Assembly (NCBI GenBank): GCA_016719535.1
Contig: JADJYX010000043.1
Span: forward strand, 124,001 to 188,000
Reading direction: 5' to 3'
Length of the DNA: 64,000 bases
DNA from: Rubrivivax sp.
GTDB taxonomy: Bacteria; Pseudomonadota; Gammaproteobacteria; Burkholderiales; Burkholderiaceae_C
Shown piece by piece: positions 10,408-18,845 of this stretch; positions within the stretch are counted from its first letter, which is position 1, and each line of letters begins with the position of its first letter. Under the pieces are notes generated by a model. That model made no database searches. It was not told where the DNA came from and worked only from the letters and a program-made list of their open reading frames with translations. The translations under genes were made by a program, and so were the position numbers.

Positions 10408-11025
10408 ATGATCGAACAGACCCTCAACCCCCTGGCCCAGCCGGTCGCGAGCGATCCCGAGCGCCGCACCTGGCTGCTCGCCACCGGTGCGGCCGGCGGC
10501 GTGGCGGCCGTCGCCACCGCGGTGCCCTTTGTCTCGACCTTCACGCCCAGCGAGCGCGCCAAGGCGCTCGGCGCCGCCGTCGAGGTCGACATCGCCGACA
10601 TCCCGCCCGGCGGCATGAAGACCGTCGAGTGGCGCGGCAAGCCGGTGTGGGTGGTGCGGCGCACGGCCGGGATGATGGCCGCGTTGCAGGGCCAGGAGGC
10701 CAGCCTGGCCGACCCGCAGTCGGCCCGGGACCAGCAACCCGCCTACGCCAGGAACGCCAGCCGCTCGATCAAGCCCGAGGTCTTCGTCGCCGTCGGCATC
10801 TGCACCCACCTCGGCTGCTCGCCGACGAGTGTGCCCGCCGGCAGCGCCAACCCCAGCGTGGGCGCCGACTGGCAGGGCGGCTTCTTCTGTCCGTGCCATG
10901 GGTCCACCTTCGATGGCGCCGGGCGCGTATTCAGGAACAAGCCCGCGCCGACCAACCTCGAAGTGCCGCCGCACCGTTATGTCAGCGAGACGCGCATCGT
11001 GATCGGCGACGACCGCGCCGCCTGA
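10408..11025 (+). CDS. Orphan Rieske iron-sulfur protein (PetA-like)
   Basis: This 205-residue protein resembles the [2Fe-2S] subunit of the cytochrome bc1 complex. A twin-arginine segment (ERRTWLLATGAAG, residues 19-31) leads into a single membrane anchor ending in VPFVSTF. Cluster ligands are in CTHLGC (132-137) and CPCHGS (161-166). The ATG at 10408 has AGGAG just upstream. No cytochrome b or c1 gene follows, so this is probably a second PetA dedicated to the sulfide locus. It could swap into bc1 or carry electrons from quinol; that role is inferred. Confidence 0.9.
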   Translation: MIEQTLNPLAQPVASDPERRTWLLATGAAGGVAAVATAVPFVSTFTPSERAKALGAAVEVDIADIPPGGMKTVEWRGKPVWVVRRTAGMMAALQGQEASLADPQSARDQQPAYARNASRSIKPEVFVAVGICTHLGCSPTSVPAGSANPSVGADWQGGFFCPCHGSTFDGAGRVFRNKPAPTNLEVPPHRYVSETRIVIGDDRAA

Positions 11026-11122
11026 CCCCCGGCGCAGGCGGATGCGTCGCCTGAGACAGATCAAGACCTCGACCCCTTCCGCGCACCAGACTGAAGCCGT
11101 ACCGATCCAGCAGGAGACAAGC

Positions 11123-12463
11123 ATGCCGCAGGCCCGGCCATCCACGTCGTCTGATGCACCACGGGTCGATGCCGGCCGGCGCCGCTGGCTCGGCGCGGCA
11201 GCGGCCCTGCCGCTGGCCGGCGCGGCGACGATGCCGGCACGCGCAGCGGTCAAGACCAGCGCCCGCATCGTCATCGCGGGCAGCGGCCTGGGCGGCATCG
11301 CGGTGGCCAGCCGGCTGTCGAGGTTGCTGGACGGCGCCCGCATCACCATCGTCGACCGCAAGGAAGAACACAACTACCAGCCCGGCTATACGCTGGTGGC
11401 CACCGGCGTGTGGCCTGTGGACAAGGTGCAGGACCGCAATGCCGACTTCCAGCCGGCCGGCATCGAGTGGGTGAAGGACATGGTCGCCGCCTTCGACCCG
11501 GCCGCCAATGCCGTGGTCACCGCCGGCGGCCAGCGCATCGGCTACGACTTCCTGGTCGTCGCCACCGGCGTGCACCTCGACTATGCGCAGATCGAGGGCA
11601 TGGACGTGGGCGCCATCGGCCGCAACGGCCTGGCCAGCGTCTACCCCAGCCCGCAGGCGGCGCAGGCCACCTGGGCCGCCATGCAGGCCTTTGCCGCCAA
11701 GGGCGGCGACGCGGTGATGACGCTGCCGGCCACGCCGCTGAAATGCGCCGGTGCGCCGCTGAAGATGACCTTCATGCTGCGCGACCGGCTGCTGCAGGCG
11801 GGCACGCTGGACAGGAGCAAAGTGCTGTTCATGTCGGCGCTGGGCAACGTCTTCGGCGTCAAGCCGGTCAACGACAACGTGCTGCAGCGCTGGCAGCAAC
11901 TGGGCATTGCCGTCGAAACCACGCACAAGCTGGCGGCCGTGGACATCGGCGCACGCCGCGCGACCTTCGTCACGCCCGAGGGCGAGAAGGTCGAGCAGCC
12001 GTACGACTTCCTGCACGTGGTGCCGCCGATGCGCGCGCCCGATGCGGTGAAGAACAGCGACCTGGCCTGGAAGGAAGGCCCGTTCGCCGCTGGCGGCTGG
12101 CTGGAGGTCGACAAGAGCACCTTGCGCCACCGCCGCTTCCCCAATGTCTTCGGCATCGGCGACATCAACGGCACGCCGCGCGGCAAGACCGCCGCCACGG
12201 TGAAGAAGAGCGCGCCCATCGTCGCGCACAACCTGGCCGAGGTGATCGCCGGCCGCCAGCCCGACCAGCCCTTCGACGGCTACACCTCGTGCCCGCTGAT
12301 CACCCGTGAAGGCTCGGCGATGCTGATCGAGTTCGACTACGAAGGCCGGCTGACACCGTCGCTGCCGATGATCGAGCCGCTGCAGGACAGCTATTTCGCG
12401 TGGCTGATGAAATACCGCATGCTCAAGCCCGCCTATCTGGCGGTGCTCAAGGGCCGGGTCTGA
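11123..12463 (+). CDS. sqr: Type II sulfide:quinone oxidoreductase
   Basis: This flavoprotein would oxidise sulfide to sulfane sulfur and reduce quinone. The FAD-binding motif GSGLGG lies at 53-58. The two redox cysteines of type II SQR (as in human SQOR) are both present: PLKCAGAP (Cys208) and YTSCPL (Cys390). A third part of the flavin fold is FGIGDING. The N-terminus has a twin-arginine-like signal (GRRRWLGAAAALPLAG, cleavage near ARA), so the enzyme may face the periplasm. AGGAG at 11112-11116 supports the ATG at 11123, 97 bp after the Rieske stop. Confidence 0.9.
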   Translation: MPQARPSTSSDAPRVDAGRRRWLGAAAALPLAGAATMPARAAVKTSARIVIAGSGLGGIAVASRLSRLLDGARITIVDRKEEHNYQPGYTLVATGVWPVDKVQDRNADFQPAGIEWVKDMVAAFDPAANAVVTAGGQRIGYDFLVVATGVHLDYAQIEGMDVGAIGRNGLASVYPSPQAAQATWAAMQAFAAKGGDAVMTLPATPLKCAGAPLKMTFMLRDRLLQAGTLDRSKVLFMSALGNVFGVKPVNDNVLQRWQQLGIAVETTHKLAAVDIGARRATFVTPEGEKVEQPYDFLHVVPPMRAPDAVKNSDLAWKEGPFAAGGWLEVDKSTLRHRRFPNVFGIGDINGTPRGKTAATVKKSAPIVAHNLAEVIAGRQPDQPFDGYTSCPLITREGSAMLIEFDYEGRLTPSLPMIEPLQDSYFAWLMKYRMLKPAYLAVLKGRV

Positions 12464-12476
12464 CGGAGGGCATGCC

Positions 12477-12821
12477 ATGTACGAGATCTGGCTGGTGATG
12501 AATATCGTGTGGGAGATCGCGCTGGGCATCTGGCCGCTGCTGGCGGCTGCCGCGCTGGCCTGGGTGGTGGTGATGGCGCTGGCGCTGCTGCGGCCCGCCC
12601 CGGGCTGGCGTGCCGGGCTGCCGCTGGCGCTGGGCATCGGTGCCGTCGCGGCGGCGATCGCCTTCTTCGCCGTGCCCTCGCTGACGAAGTCCTCGCTCGG
12701 CGAACTGGCCTACTGGGTCGACTGGGCCAACCTGCTCGCGGTCGCGCTGGGCTTCGGCGCGGCGGCCGTGGCATTTGCATGGCCGCTGCTGGCGCTGCGA
12801 CGGTCATCGCGCGCTCGCTGA
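12477..12821 (+). CDS. Small integral membrane protein in sulfide operon
   Basis: This 114-residue protein has three likely membrane segments (around residues 15-37, 48-66 and 85-107) and a short basic tail. No catalytic motif is visible and I do not recognise a named family. GGAGG directly follows the sqr stop, so it is translated in the same operon and is probably a partner or anchor of SQR or of the downstream thiol-redox protein. Confidence 0.8.
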   Translation: MYEIWLVMNIVWEIALGIWPLLAAAALAWVVVMALALLRPAPGWRAGLPLALGIGAVAAAIAFFAVPSLTKSSLGELAYWVDWANLLAVALGFGAAAVAFAWPLLALRRSSRAR

Positions 12822-12829
12822 GCGTCCCG

Positions 12830-13984
12830 GTGACCTGGGCCCGCTGGTGGGGCCGCGCGCTGGCGGTCTGTCTGTTCGTTGCCGTCACGCTGGCCCCCTG
12901 GCCGGTGAGGGCGGCCGCCCCGGCCACCGAGCCGGTGCTCGAGGTCTTCGTGCGCAGCGACTGCCCGCACTGCGCCGACGCCAAGCGCTACCTCGAACAG
13001 CTGGCGCCGCAGCGCCCCGCGCTGCGCATCGTGCTGCGGCCGGTCGATACCGACCCGCAGGCGGCGCAGGATCTGATGGATCGCTCGCTGGCGGCGGGCG
13101 TGTGGCCGCCGGGCGTGCCCACCTTCATCTTCGGCCAGGCGATGATGATCGGCTTCGACGACGCCGGGCACCGGGGCCGCGAGTTGCTCGCCCTCATCGA
13201 CGGTGCAACCGACGCTGCGGCCCGACCCGCCGTGCCGACCCAGCTCGAGACCGCCTGGGGCACGCTGAGTGCCGCACGCCTGGGCCTGCCGCTGTTCACG
13301 CTGGCGCTCGGCCTGCTCGACGGCTTCAACCCGTGCGCGATGTGGGTGCTGCTCTTCCTGCTGTCGCTGCTGGTGCACCTGCACGACCGCCGGCGCATGG
13401 CGCTCATCGCCGGCACCTTCGTGCTGGTCAGTGGTGCCGTGTACTACGCCTTCATGGCGGCCTGGCTCAATGTCTTCCTCGCGGTCGGGCTGTCGACCCC
13501 GGTGCGCTGGCTGCTGGCCGCGGTGGCGCTGGCCATCGGCGCCTTCAACGTCAAGGATTTCGTCGCCTGGGGCCGCGGGCCGTCGATCGGCATCCCCGAA
13601 TCCGCCAAGCCTGGGCTTTATGCGCGCATGCGACGGGTGGCCCAGGCACAGGCCCTGCCGGCTTCGCTGGCCGGCGTTGCGGCGCTGGCGGTGGTCGTCA
13701 ACCTGGTCGAGCTGCTGTGCACCGCGGGCATTCCGGCCATCTTCACCGCCGTGCTGACGCAGCAGTCGCTGAGCCCGGCCGCCCACTATGGCTACATCGG
13801 CCTGTATATCGTCGGCTACCTCACCGACGACACCCTGATGGTGGCGGCCGCCGTCGCCGCGCTGGGCAGCCGCAAGCTCGATCAAGGTGCGGGCCGTGTG
13901 CTCAAGCTCGTCAGTGGCCTGGTGATGCTGGCGCTGGGCGCGCTGCTGCTGCTGCGGCCGCAGTGGCTCTTCCAGGCACCTTGA
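12830..13984 (+). CDS. Glutaredoxin-like domain fused to CcdA/DsbD-type membrane domain
   Basis: This 384-residue protein begins with a signal-like segment (residues ~8-28), then a thioredoxin-fold domain with CPHC (45-48) in VRSDCPHCADAKRYL, then about six membrane segments. The membrane part has GFNPCAMWVLLF (Cys169) and VELLCTAGIPAIF, a cysteine pair like that by which CcdA/DsbD move electrons across the membrane. It probably moves thiol reducing power across the membrane, possibly to handle persulfides; the substrate is unknown. GTG 12830 gives a clean N-terminus; ATG 12779 would overlap the previous gene by 43 bp. Confidence 0.82.
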   Translation: MTWARWWGRALAVCLFVAVTLAPWPVRAAAPATEPVLEVFVRSDCPHCADAKRYLEQLAPQRPALRIVLRPVDTDPQAAQDLMDRSLAAGVWPPGVPTFIFGQAMMIGFDDAGHRGRELLALIDGATDAAARPAVPTQLETAWGTLSAARLGLPLFTLALGLLDGFNPCAMWVLLFLLSLLVHLHDRRRMALIAGTFVLVSGAVYYAFMAAWLNVFLAVGLSTPVRWLLAAVALAIGAFNVKDFVAWGRGPSIGIPESAKPGLYARMRRVAQAQALPASLAGVAALAVVVNLVELLCTAGIPAIFTAVLTQQSLSPAAHYGYIGLYIVGYLTDDTLMVAAAVAALGSRKLDQGAGRVLKLVSGLVMLALGALLLLRPQWLFQAP

Positions 13985-14045
13985 GCGGTCTGCGCCGCCC
14001 GGCCCCGCGCAGCGCACCGACGGCGGTGAGGGCCGTGCCGCAGTC

Positions 14046-14288
14046 TCAGTCCGCGCGCGGCGCGCGCCCGGTCGGGCACAGCGGGCTGGCCGGCGCTTCG
14101 TCGCGCAGGTAGCGGCCCTCCTCGTCGGCGGTGGCCGGCCGCACCGAGACCAGCTGCGCCCGGCCGCCATGCAGGTCGCGCAGCTCGGCGGCCATCACGG
14201 CGGCCGCATCGGCATCGGCCGGCAGCGCCTTCAACCAGCGTCGGGGGTGGCCGTCGAAGCGGAACTCGACCACCCACACGGTGGACAT
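14046..14288 (-). CDS. Small hypothetical protein downstream of xerD
   Basis: This ORF encodes 80 residues from MSTVWVVEFRFDG. It has a plausible alternating beta-strand start, then an alanine-rich helix and a disordered tail, with no recognised domain. It lies on the xerD strand, 72 bp beyond its stop. An upstream TTG at 14306 would add six residues. The ribosome site is poor, so expression is uncertain. Confidence 0.55.
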   Translation of the reverse strand: MSTVWVVEFRFDGHPRRWLKALPADADAAAVMAAELRDLHGGRAQLVSVRPATADEEGRYLRDEAPASPLCPTGRAPRAD

Positions 14289-14360
14289 GCGAAAGAACCG
14301 GGCCAACGGCGACTCCGACGGATGGCGAGCGCACGATTGTGGCGTGCGACGCCGGCGCGA

Positions 14361-15302
14361 TCAGCCGCGCGGATGGTGCCGGGCGTGCAGCTGGCGCAGC
14401 CGTTCGCGCGCCACATGGGTATAGATCGTCGTCGTGCCGATATCGGCATGGCCCAGCAGCAGCTGCACCGCGCGCAGGTCGGCGCCGTGGTTGAGCAGAT
14501 GGGTGGCGAAGGCATGGCGCAGCGTGTGCGGCGACAGCGGCGCGCCGATGCCGGCCACGCGCGCGTAGCGCTTGACGAGGTTCCAGAACATCTGCCGCGT
14601 CATGCCGGCGCCGCGCACGGTGACGAACAGCGCATCGGCGCTGCGCGCGCCCAGCACCTGCGGGCGGCCTTCGGCCAGCCAGCGGCGCAGCCAGGCGTGG
14701 GCTTCCTCGCCGAAGGGCACCAGGCGTTCCTTCGCGCCCTTGCCCAGCACGCGCAGCACGCCTTCGTTGAGGCCCAGGTGCACGGTCTTCAGGCCCACCA
14801 GTTCGCTCACGCGCAGGCCGCTGGCATACAGCAGCTCGAGCATGGTGCGGTCGCGCAGGCCGAGCGCGGTGTCGGCATCGGGCGCGGCAAGCAGCGCCTC
14901 GACCTGCGCCTCGGACAGGCTGCCGGGCACACGCAGCGGCTGGCGCGCGGCCAGCAGCCGCAGCGTGGGGTCGGCGTCGATGCGGCGCTCGCGCAGCGCC
15001 CAGCGGAAATAGCGCTTGAAGACCGTCAGCCGGCGGTTGGCCGTGGTGGCGCGCGTGGCGGCGTGGCGCTCGGTGATATAGCCCAGCAGGTCGGCTTCGC
15101 TGCTGGCGTCCAGTGCCTTGCCGGCATGGGCCGCCAGCCAGGCGGCATACAGGCCCAGGTCACGCCGGTAGGCCGCCAGCGTCAGCGGCGCCAGGCCGTC
15201 CTCGATCCACAGCGCATCGACAAAGCGGTCGATCGCGGCCTGGCTGTCGGTCGGCAGGTCAGGCCGCGGATCGATCCGCGGATCGGGCCGCGGCCCGGTC
15301 AC
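14361..15302 (-). CDS. xerD: Site-specific tyrosine recombinase XerD
   Basis: XerD works with XerC to resolve chromosome dimers at dif. It has 313 residues with an N-terminal SAM-like core-binding domain and a C-terminal catalytic domain. Catalytic residues are visible in ASGLRVSELVGL (Arg), SPHTLRHAFATHLL (His-x-x-Arg), LGHADIGTTTIYTH (His and nucleophilic Tyr). The GTG start forms a GTGA overlap with the upstream receptor gene. No mobile-element context is seen, so it is the housekeeping recombinase. Confidence 0.95.
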   Translation of the reverse strand: MTGPRPDPRIDPRPDLPTDSQAAIDRFVDALWIEDGLAPLTLAAYRRDLGLYAAWLAAHAGKALDASSEADLLGYITERHAATRATTANRRLTVFKRYFRWALRERRIDADPTLRLLAARQPLRVPGSLSEAQVEALLAAPDADTALGLRDRTMLELLYASGLRVSELVGLKTVHLGLNEGVLRVLGKGAKERLVPFGEEAHAWLRRWLAEGRPQVLGARSADALFVTVRGAGMTRQMFWNLVKRYARVAGIGAPLSPHTLRHAFATHLLNHGADLRAVQLLLGHADIGTTTIYTHVARERLRQLHARHHPRG

Positions 15303-16264
15303 TCCAGCGTGAGCTTCTGGGTCGCCACGACCTTCTTGTAGACCTCGAATTCAGCCTTGATCTGTTCTGCAAACTGCTCCGGCGTATTGCCGATGATCAG
15401 CGAGCCCGTGTCCTCGATGCGCTTGCGCACCGCGGCGTCTTCCAGCGTCTTCTTCACCGCACCGGCCACCTTGGTGACGACCTCACGCGGCGTGCCCTTG
15501 GGTGCCAATACGCCGTAATAGGCCATGCGGTTGACGGGCTCGAGCCCCACTTCCTTGAAGGTCGGGATGTCCGGCAGCACCGCCAGGCGCTGCGGGGCGG
15601 CGACGACGATCGGAATCAGGCGCCCGTCCTTGATGAACGGCAGTGCCGATGGCAGGTTGTCGAAGATGATCGGCACTTGCCCGGCGACCACGTCGTTGAG
15701 CGCCGGGCCGGCGCCGCGGTAGGGGATGTGCGTCATGAAAACGCCGGCCAGGCTCTTGTAGAGCTCGGTCTGCAGGTGGCCGATGCCGCCGGTGCCCGAG
15801 CTGGCGTAGCTGTATTTGCCGGGGTTCTTCTTCAGCTCGGCGACGAAGCCCTTGTAGTCGCGCGCCGGAAACGACGGGTGCACCGCAATCAGGTTGGGCG
15901 TGGCGGCGATGTTGATCACGGGCACGAAATCGACCGCCGGGTCATAACCGATCTTCGGGTTGATGGCCGGGTTGGCCGCCGTGGTCGATACCGTGGCCAT
16001 GCCCAGCACATGGCCGTCGGGTGTGGCGCGGATCATCTCCAGCGCGCCGATCGAGCCGCCGCCACCGGACTTGTTCTCGACCACCACGGTCTGACCCAGC
16101 GCCTGTCCGAGCTTGTCGGACACCACGCGCGCAATGATGTCGGTGGTGCCGCCGGGCGCGAACGGCACGATCAGCCGCACCGGCTTGGTGGGGTAGTTCT
16201 GGGCCAGGACGGGGCCAGCGGCCAGGGTGGCAATGGCCAGCAGGCCGACGGTTCTGCGCTTCAT
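15299..16264 (-). CDS. Bug/TctC-family tripartite tricarboxylate transporter receptor
   Basis: This is a 321-residue periplasmic solute-binding protein with a clear signal peptide (MKRRTVGLLAIATLAAGPVLA). The family signature YPTKPVRLIVPFAPGG and the later PYRGAGPALNDVVAGQV are present. Bug proteins bind carboxylates; the ligand is not predictable. GGAG is correctly spaced before the ATG at 16264. No TctA/TctB membrane subunits are nearby, which is normal for the expanded Bug family of Burkholderiales. Confidence 0.93.
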   Translation of the reverse strand: MKRRTVGLLAIATLAAGPVLAQNYPTKPVRLIVPFAPGGTTDIIARVVSDKLGQALGQTVVVENKSGGGGSIGALEMIRATPDGHVLGMATVSTTAANPAINPKIGYDPAVDFVPVINIAATPNLIAVHPSFPARDYKGFVAELKKNPGKYSYASSGTGGIGHLQTELYKSLAGVFMTHIPYRGAGPALNDVVAGQVPIIFDNLPSALPFIKDGRLIPIVVAAPQRLAVLPDIPTFKEVGLEPVNRMAYYGVLAPKGTPREVVTKVAGAVKKTLEDAAVRKRIEDTGSLIIGNTPEQFAEQIKAEFEVYKKVVATQKLTLE

Positions 16265-16381
16265 CGAGGGATCTCCGCGGGATACAGGGGCACAAAGGGA
16301 TGGGGAGCGCCGATTCTCCGTCAATCGGCGGCACGGCCTCTTGACCCGAGCGTGCGTCAGGCGGCTGGCACACTCGGGCGC

Positions 16382-17290
16382 ATGCCCGACCTGCTGTTGC
16401 TGCTGCTGCCCGACTTCCTGCTCATCGTCTGCGGCTACCTGATCTGCCGCCACACGCCGCTGGACCGGCCGATCTGGGACGGCGCCGAGAAGCTCGTCTA
16501 CTTCGTGCTCTTCCCGGTGCTGCTGTTCACCTCGATCGTGCGCAACCCGCAGCGGCCGGGCGAGCTGCTGCCGCTGGCCGCCAGCGGCGTGGCGGTGGTG
16601 CTGCTGGGCGTGGGCCTGGCCTATGCGCTGCGCCGCTGGCCGGGGGTGGACGCGCACCTGCACGCCTCGGGCGCGCAGACGGCCTTCCGCTTCAACAGCT
16701 ATATCGCGCTGGCGCTGTCGGAGCGGCTGGCCGGCACGCAGGGGCTGGCCTGGATCGCGCTCATCATGTCGCTGTGCGTGCCGCTGTGCAACGTGGCGGC
16801 GGTGTGGCCGCTGGCGCGCCACGGCGGCCAGGGCTATGCACGCGAGCTGCTGCGCAACCCGCTCATCCTGGCCACCGCCGGCGGGCTGCTGTTCAACCTG
16901 CTGGGGCTGAAGCTGCCCGAGCTGGCGATGAATACCGCCACACGCATCGGCAGCGCGGCGCTGCCGCTGGGGCTGATGGCGGTGGGCGCCGGCTTGCGGC
17001 TGGGCGCGCTGCGTGAAGGGCCCGGGCTGGCCGCCGCGCTGCTGGCCATCCGCCATGCGGTGCTGCCGCTGGCGGCCATCGTGCTGGTGGTCGCGCTCGG
17101 CCTGCCGCCGGCGCAGCAGGCGGTGGTGGTGGCCTTCGCGGCCATGCCCACCGCGTCCAGCGCCTATGTGCTGGCGGTGCGCATGGGCGGGCATGGCAGC
17201 TACGTGGCGGGGCTGATCACGGTATCCACGCTGATCGGCATGGCCGGCCTGCCGCTGGCGCTGGCGGCGCTGCAGGCCGTCAGCCGCTGA
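16382..17290 (+). CDS. AEC-family transporter (auxin efflux carrier fold)
   Basis: This is a 302-residue inner-membrane protein with about ten hydrophobic segments. The opening DFLLIVCGYLICR and VYFVLFPVLLFTSI are characteristic of the AEC family, as is the discontinuous-helix region near AAMPTASSAYVLAVRMGG. Related bacterial proteins export or import malonate, malate or amino acids; no substrate can be assigned. Its 3' end overlaps convergent queG by 11 bp. Confidence 0.9.
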   Translation: MPDLLLLLLPDFLLIVCGYLICRHTPLDRPIWDGAEKLVYFVLFPVLLFTSIVRNPQRPGELLPLAASGVAVVLLGVGLAYALRRWPGVDAHLHASGAQTAFRFNSYIALALSERLAGTQGLAWIALIMSLCVPLCNVAAVWPLARHGGQGYARELLRNPLILATAGGLLFNLLGLKLPELAMNTATRIGSAALPLGLMAVGAGLRLGALREGPGLAAALLAIRHAVLPLAAIVLVVALGLPPAQQAVVVAFAAMPTASSAYVLAVRMGGHGSYVAGLITVSTLIGMAGLPLALAALQAVSR

Positions 17291-18380
17291 TCGGTGCCGA
17301 CCGCTGGGCCAGCGCCCAGTCGATGTGCGCGCGCACCAGATCGTCGGCGCCATCACGCGCGGCCGTCAAGGCCTGCGCCAGCGCCGCGTCGCCGCTGGCG
17401 CGCCACGCATTGCCCAGGCCCACCGCCAGGTTGCGCCGCCAGCGCCGCCAGCCGATGCGGCGGATGGCATTGCCCTCGGTGCGGCGCAAGAACTCGTCCT
17501 CGGCCCAGGCCCACAGCGCCAGCAGCGTCGGCTCGGCCAGCGCTTCGCGGGCGTCGAAGTCGGGCAGCGTCGCGCGCTGCGCAAACTTGTTCCACGGGCA
17601 GGCCAGCTGGCAATCGTCGCAGCCGTAGATGCGGTTGCCGATCGGCGCACGCAGCGCTTCGGGGATGGCGCCGTCGTGCTCGATCGTCAGGTAGGAGATG
17701 CAGCGCCGCGCATCCAGCCGGTAGGGCGCCACGATGGCCTGCGTGGGGCAGACGTCGAGGCAGGCGCGGCACTGGCCGCAATGGGCGTCCACCGGGGCGG
17801 TGGGCGGCAGCTCGACATCGACGAAGAGCTCACCCAGGAAGAACATCGAGCCGCCGTCGCGGTGCAGCGCCAGCGTGTGCTTGCCGCGCCAGCCGATGCC
17901 GCTGCGCGTGGCGAGCTCCACCTCCAGCACCGGCGCCGAATCGGTGAAGGCGCGGTGGCCGATCGGCCCCAGCTCGGCCTGCAGGCGGTCGGCCAGGCGC
18001 TGCAGCCGGGGGCGCAAGACCTTGTGATAGTCGCGCCCGCGGGCATAGATCGACAGCTGTGCACGCGCCGGATCCTGCAGGCCCTGCCATTGCAGCGCCT
18101 GCCAGCCCGCCGGCAGGGCGCGCGGCAGGTAGTCCATGCGCACGCTGATCACGCTGGCCGTGCCGGGCACCAGTTCGGCCGGCCGCGCGCGCTTCAGGCC
18201 ATGCGCGGCCATGTAGCCCATGTCGCCGTGGAAGCCCGCCGCCAGCCAGGCCAGCAGCCCCGGCTCGGCCGTGGTCAGGTCGATGCCGGCGATGCCGATC
18301 TGGGAGAATCCGAGCTCATGCGCCCACGCCTGCAGCCGCTGCACGAGCCGCGGCCCGTCGATGTCCCGCGAATGACGCAT
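17280..18380 (-). CDS. queG: Epoxyqueuosine reductase
   Basis: QueG reduces epoxyqueuosine to queuosine in tRNA using cobalamin and two [4Fe-4S] clusters. It has 366 residues. The ferredoxin-like cluster motifs are CGQCRACLDVCP and CDDCQLACPWNKF, and the signature GRDYHKVLRPRL is present. The ATG at 18380 lies inside the start region of the opposite-strand tsaE, so the two genes overlap head to head by 9 bp. Confidence 0.96.
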   Translation of the reverse strand: MRHSRDIDGPRLVQRLQAWAHELGFSQIGIAGIDLTTAEPGLLAWLAAGFHGDMGYMAAHGLKRARPAELVPGTASVISVRMDYLPRALPAGWQALQWQGLQDPARAQLSIYARGRDYHKVLRPRLQRLADRLQAELGPIGHRAFTDSAPVLEVELATRSGIGWRGKHTLALHRDGGSMFFLGELFVDVELPPTAPVDAHCGQCRACLDVCPTQAIVAPYRLDARRCISYLTIEHDGAIPEALRAPIGNRIYGCDDCQLACPWNKFAQRATLPDFDAREALAEPTLLALWAWAEDEFLRRTEGNAIRRIGWRRWRRNLAVGLGNAWRASGDAALAQALTAARDGADDLVRAHIDWALAQRSAPISG

Positions 18381-18845
18381 GCGCCGATTCTAGAAACCCG
18401 CCAGCTCGTCTGGCCCGACGAGTCCGCCTGCGAATCCTTCGCGCAGGCCCTGGCCGCACGCCCCGCGCTGCGCGACGCCTATGTCGAACTGCACGGCCCG
18501 CTGGGCGCGGGCAAGACCACCTTCGTGCGCCACCTGCTGCGGGCGCTGGGCGTGAGCGGTCGCATCAAGAGCCCCACCTATGCCGTGGTCGAGCCCTACG
18601 AACGGCCGGGTCTGGCGATCTCGCATTTCGACTTCTACCGCTTCGACGATGCGCGCGAATGGGAGGACGCGGGCTTTCGCGATCTCTTCGCCGCGCCGGG
18701 GCTGAAGCTGGCCGAATGGCCCGAGAAGGCCGCCGCGGTGCTGCCCGTGCCCGACCTGCGGCTGTTCATCGAGGTGGCCGACGACGACCAGCGGCTGGTG
18801 CGTGCCGATGCCTGCACGCCGCGTGGCGTGGAGCTGTTCACATGA
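18372..18845 (+). CDS. tsaE: tRNA threonylcarbamoyladenosine biosynthesis ATPase
   Basis: TsaE is the ATPase that resets the TsaBD complex during t6A37 modification. It has 157 residues with a P-loop in GPLGAGKTTFVRHLL and SPTYAVVEPY typical of the family. The ATG at 18372 (MTHAPILETRQ) overlaps the 5' end of queG. A later start would remove residues before the P-loop domain, but the family N-terminus is variable. Its TGA overlaps the amiC ATG. Both queG and tsaE modify the tRNA anticodon loop. Confidence 0.95.
   Translation: MTHAPILETRQLVWPDESACESFAQALAARPALRDAYVELHGPLGAGKTTFVRHLLRALGVSGRIKSPTYAVVEPYERPGLAISHFDFYRFDDAREWEDAGFRDLFAAPGLKLAEWPEKAAAVLPVPDLRLFIEVADDDQRLVRADACTPRGVELFT

Noticed and set aside
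14361..15302. XerD as an integrase marking a mobile element
   Set aside because: No attachment repeats, phage genes or composition change; the sequence is the housekeeping XerD type.
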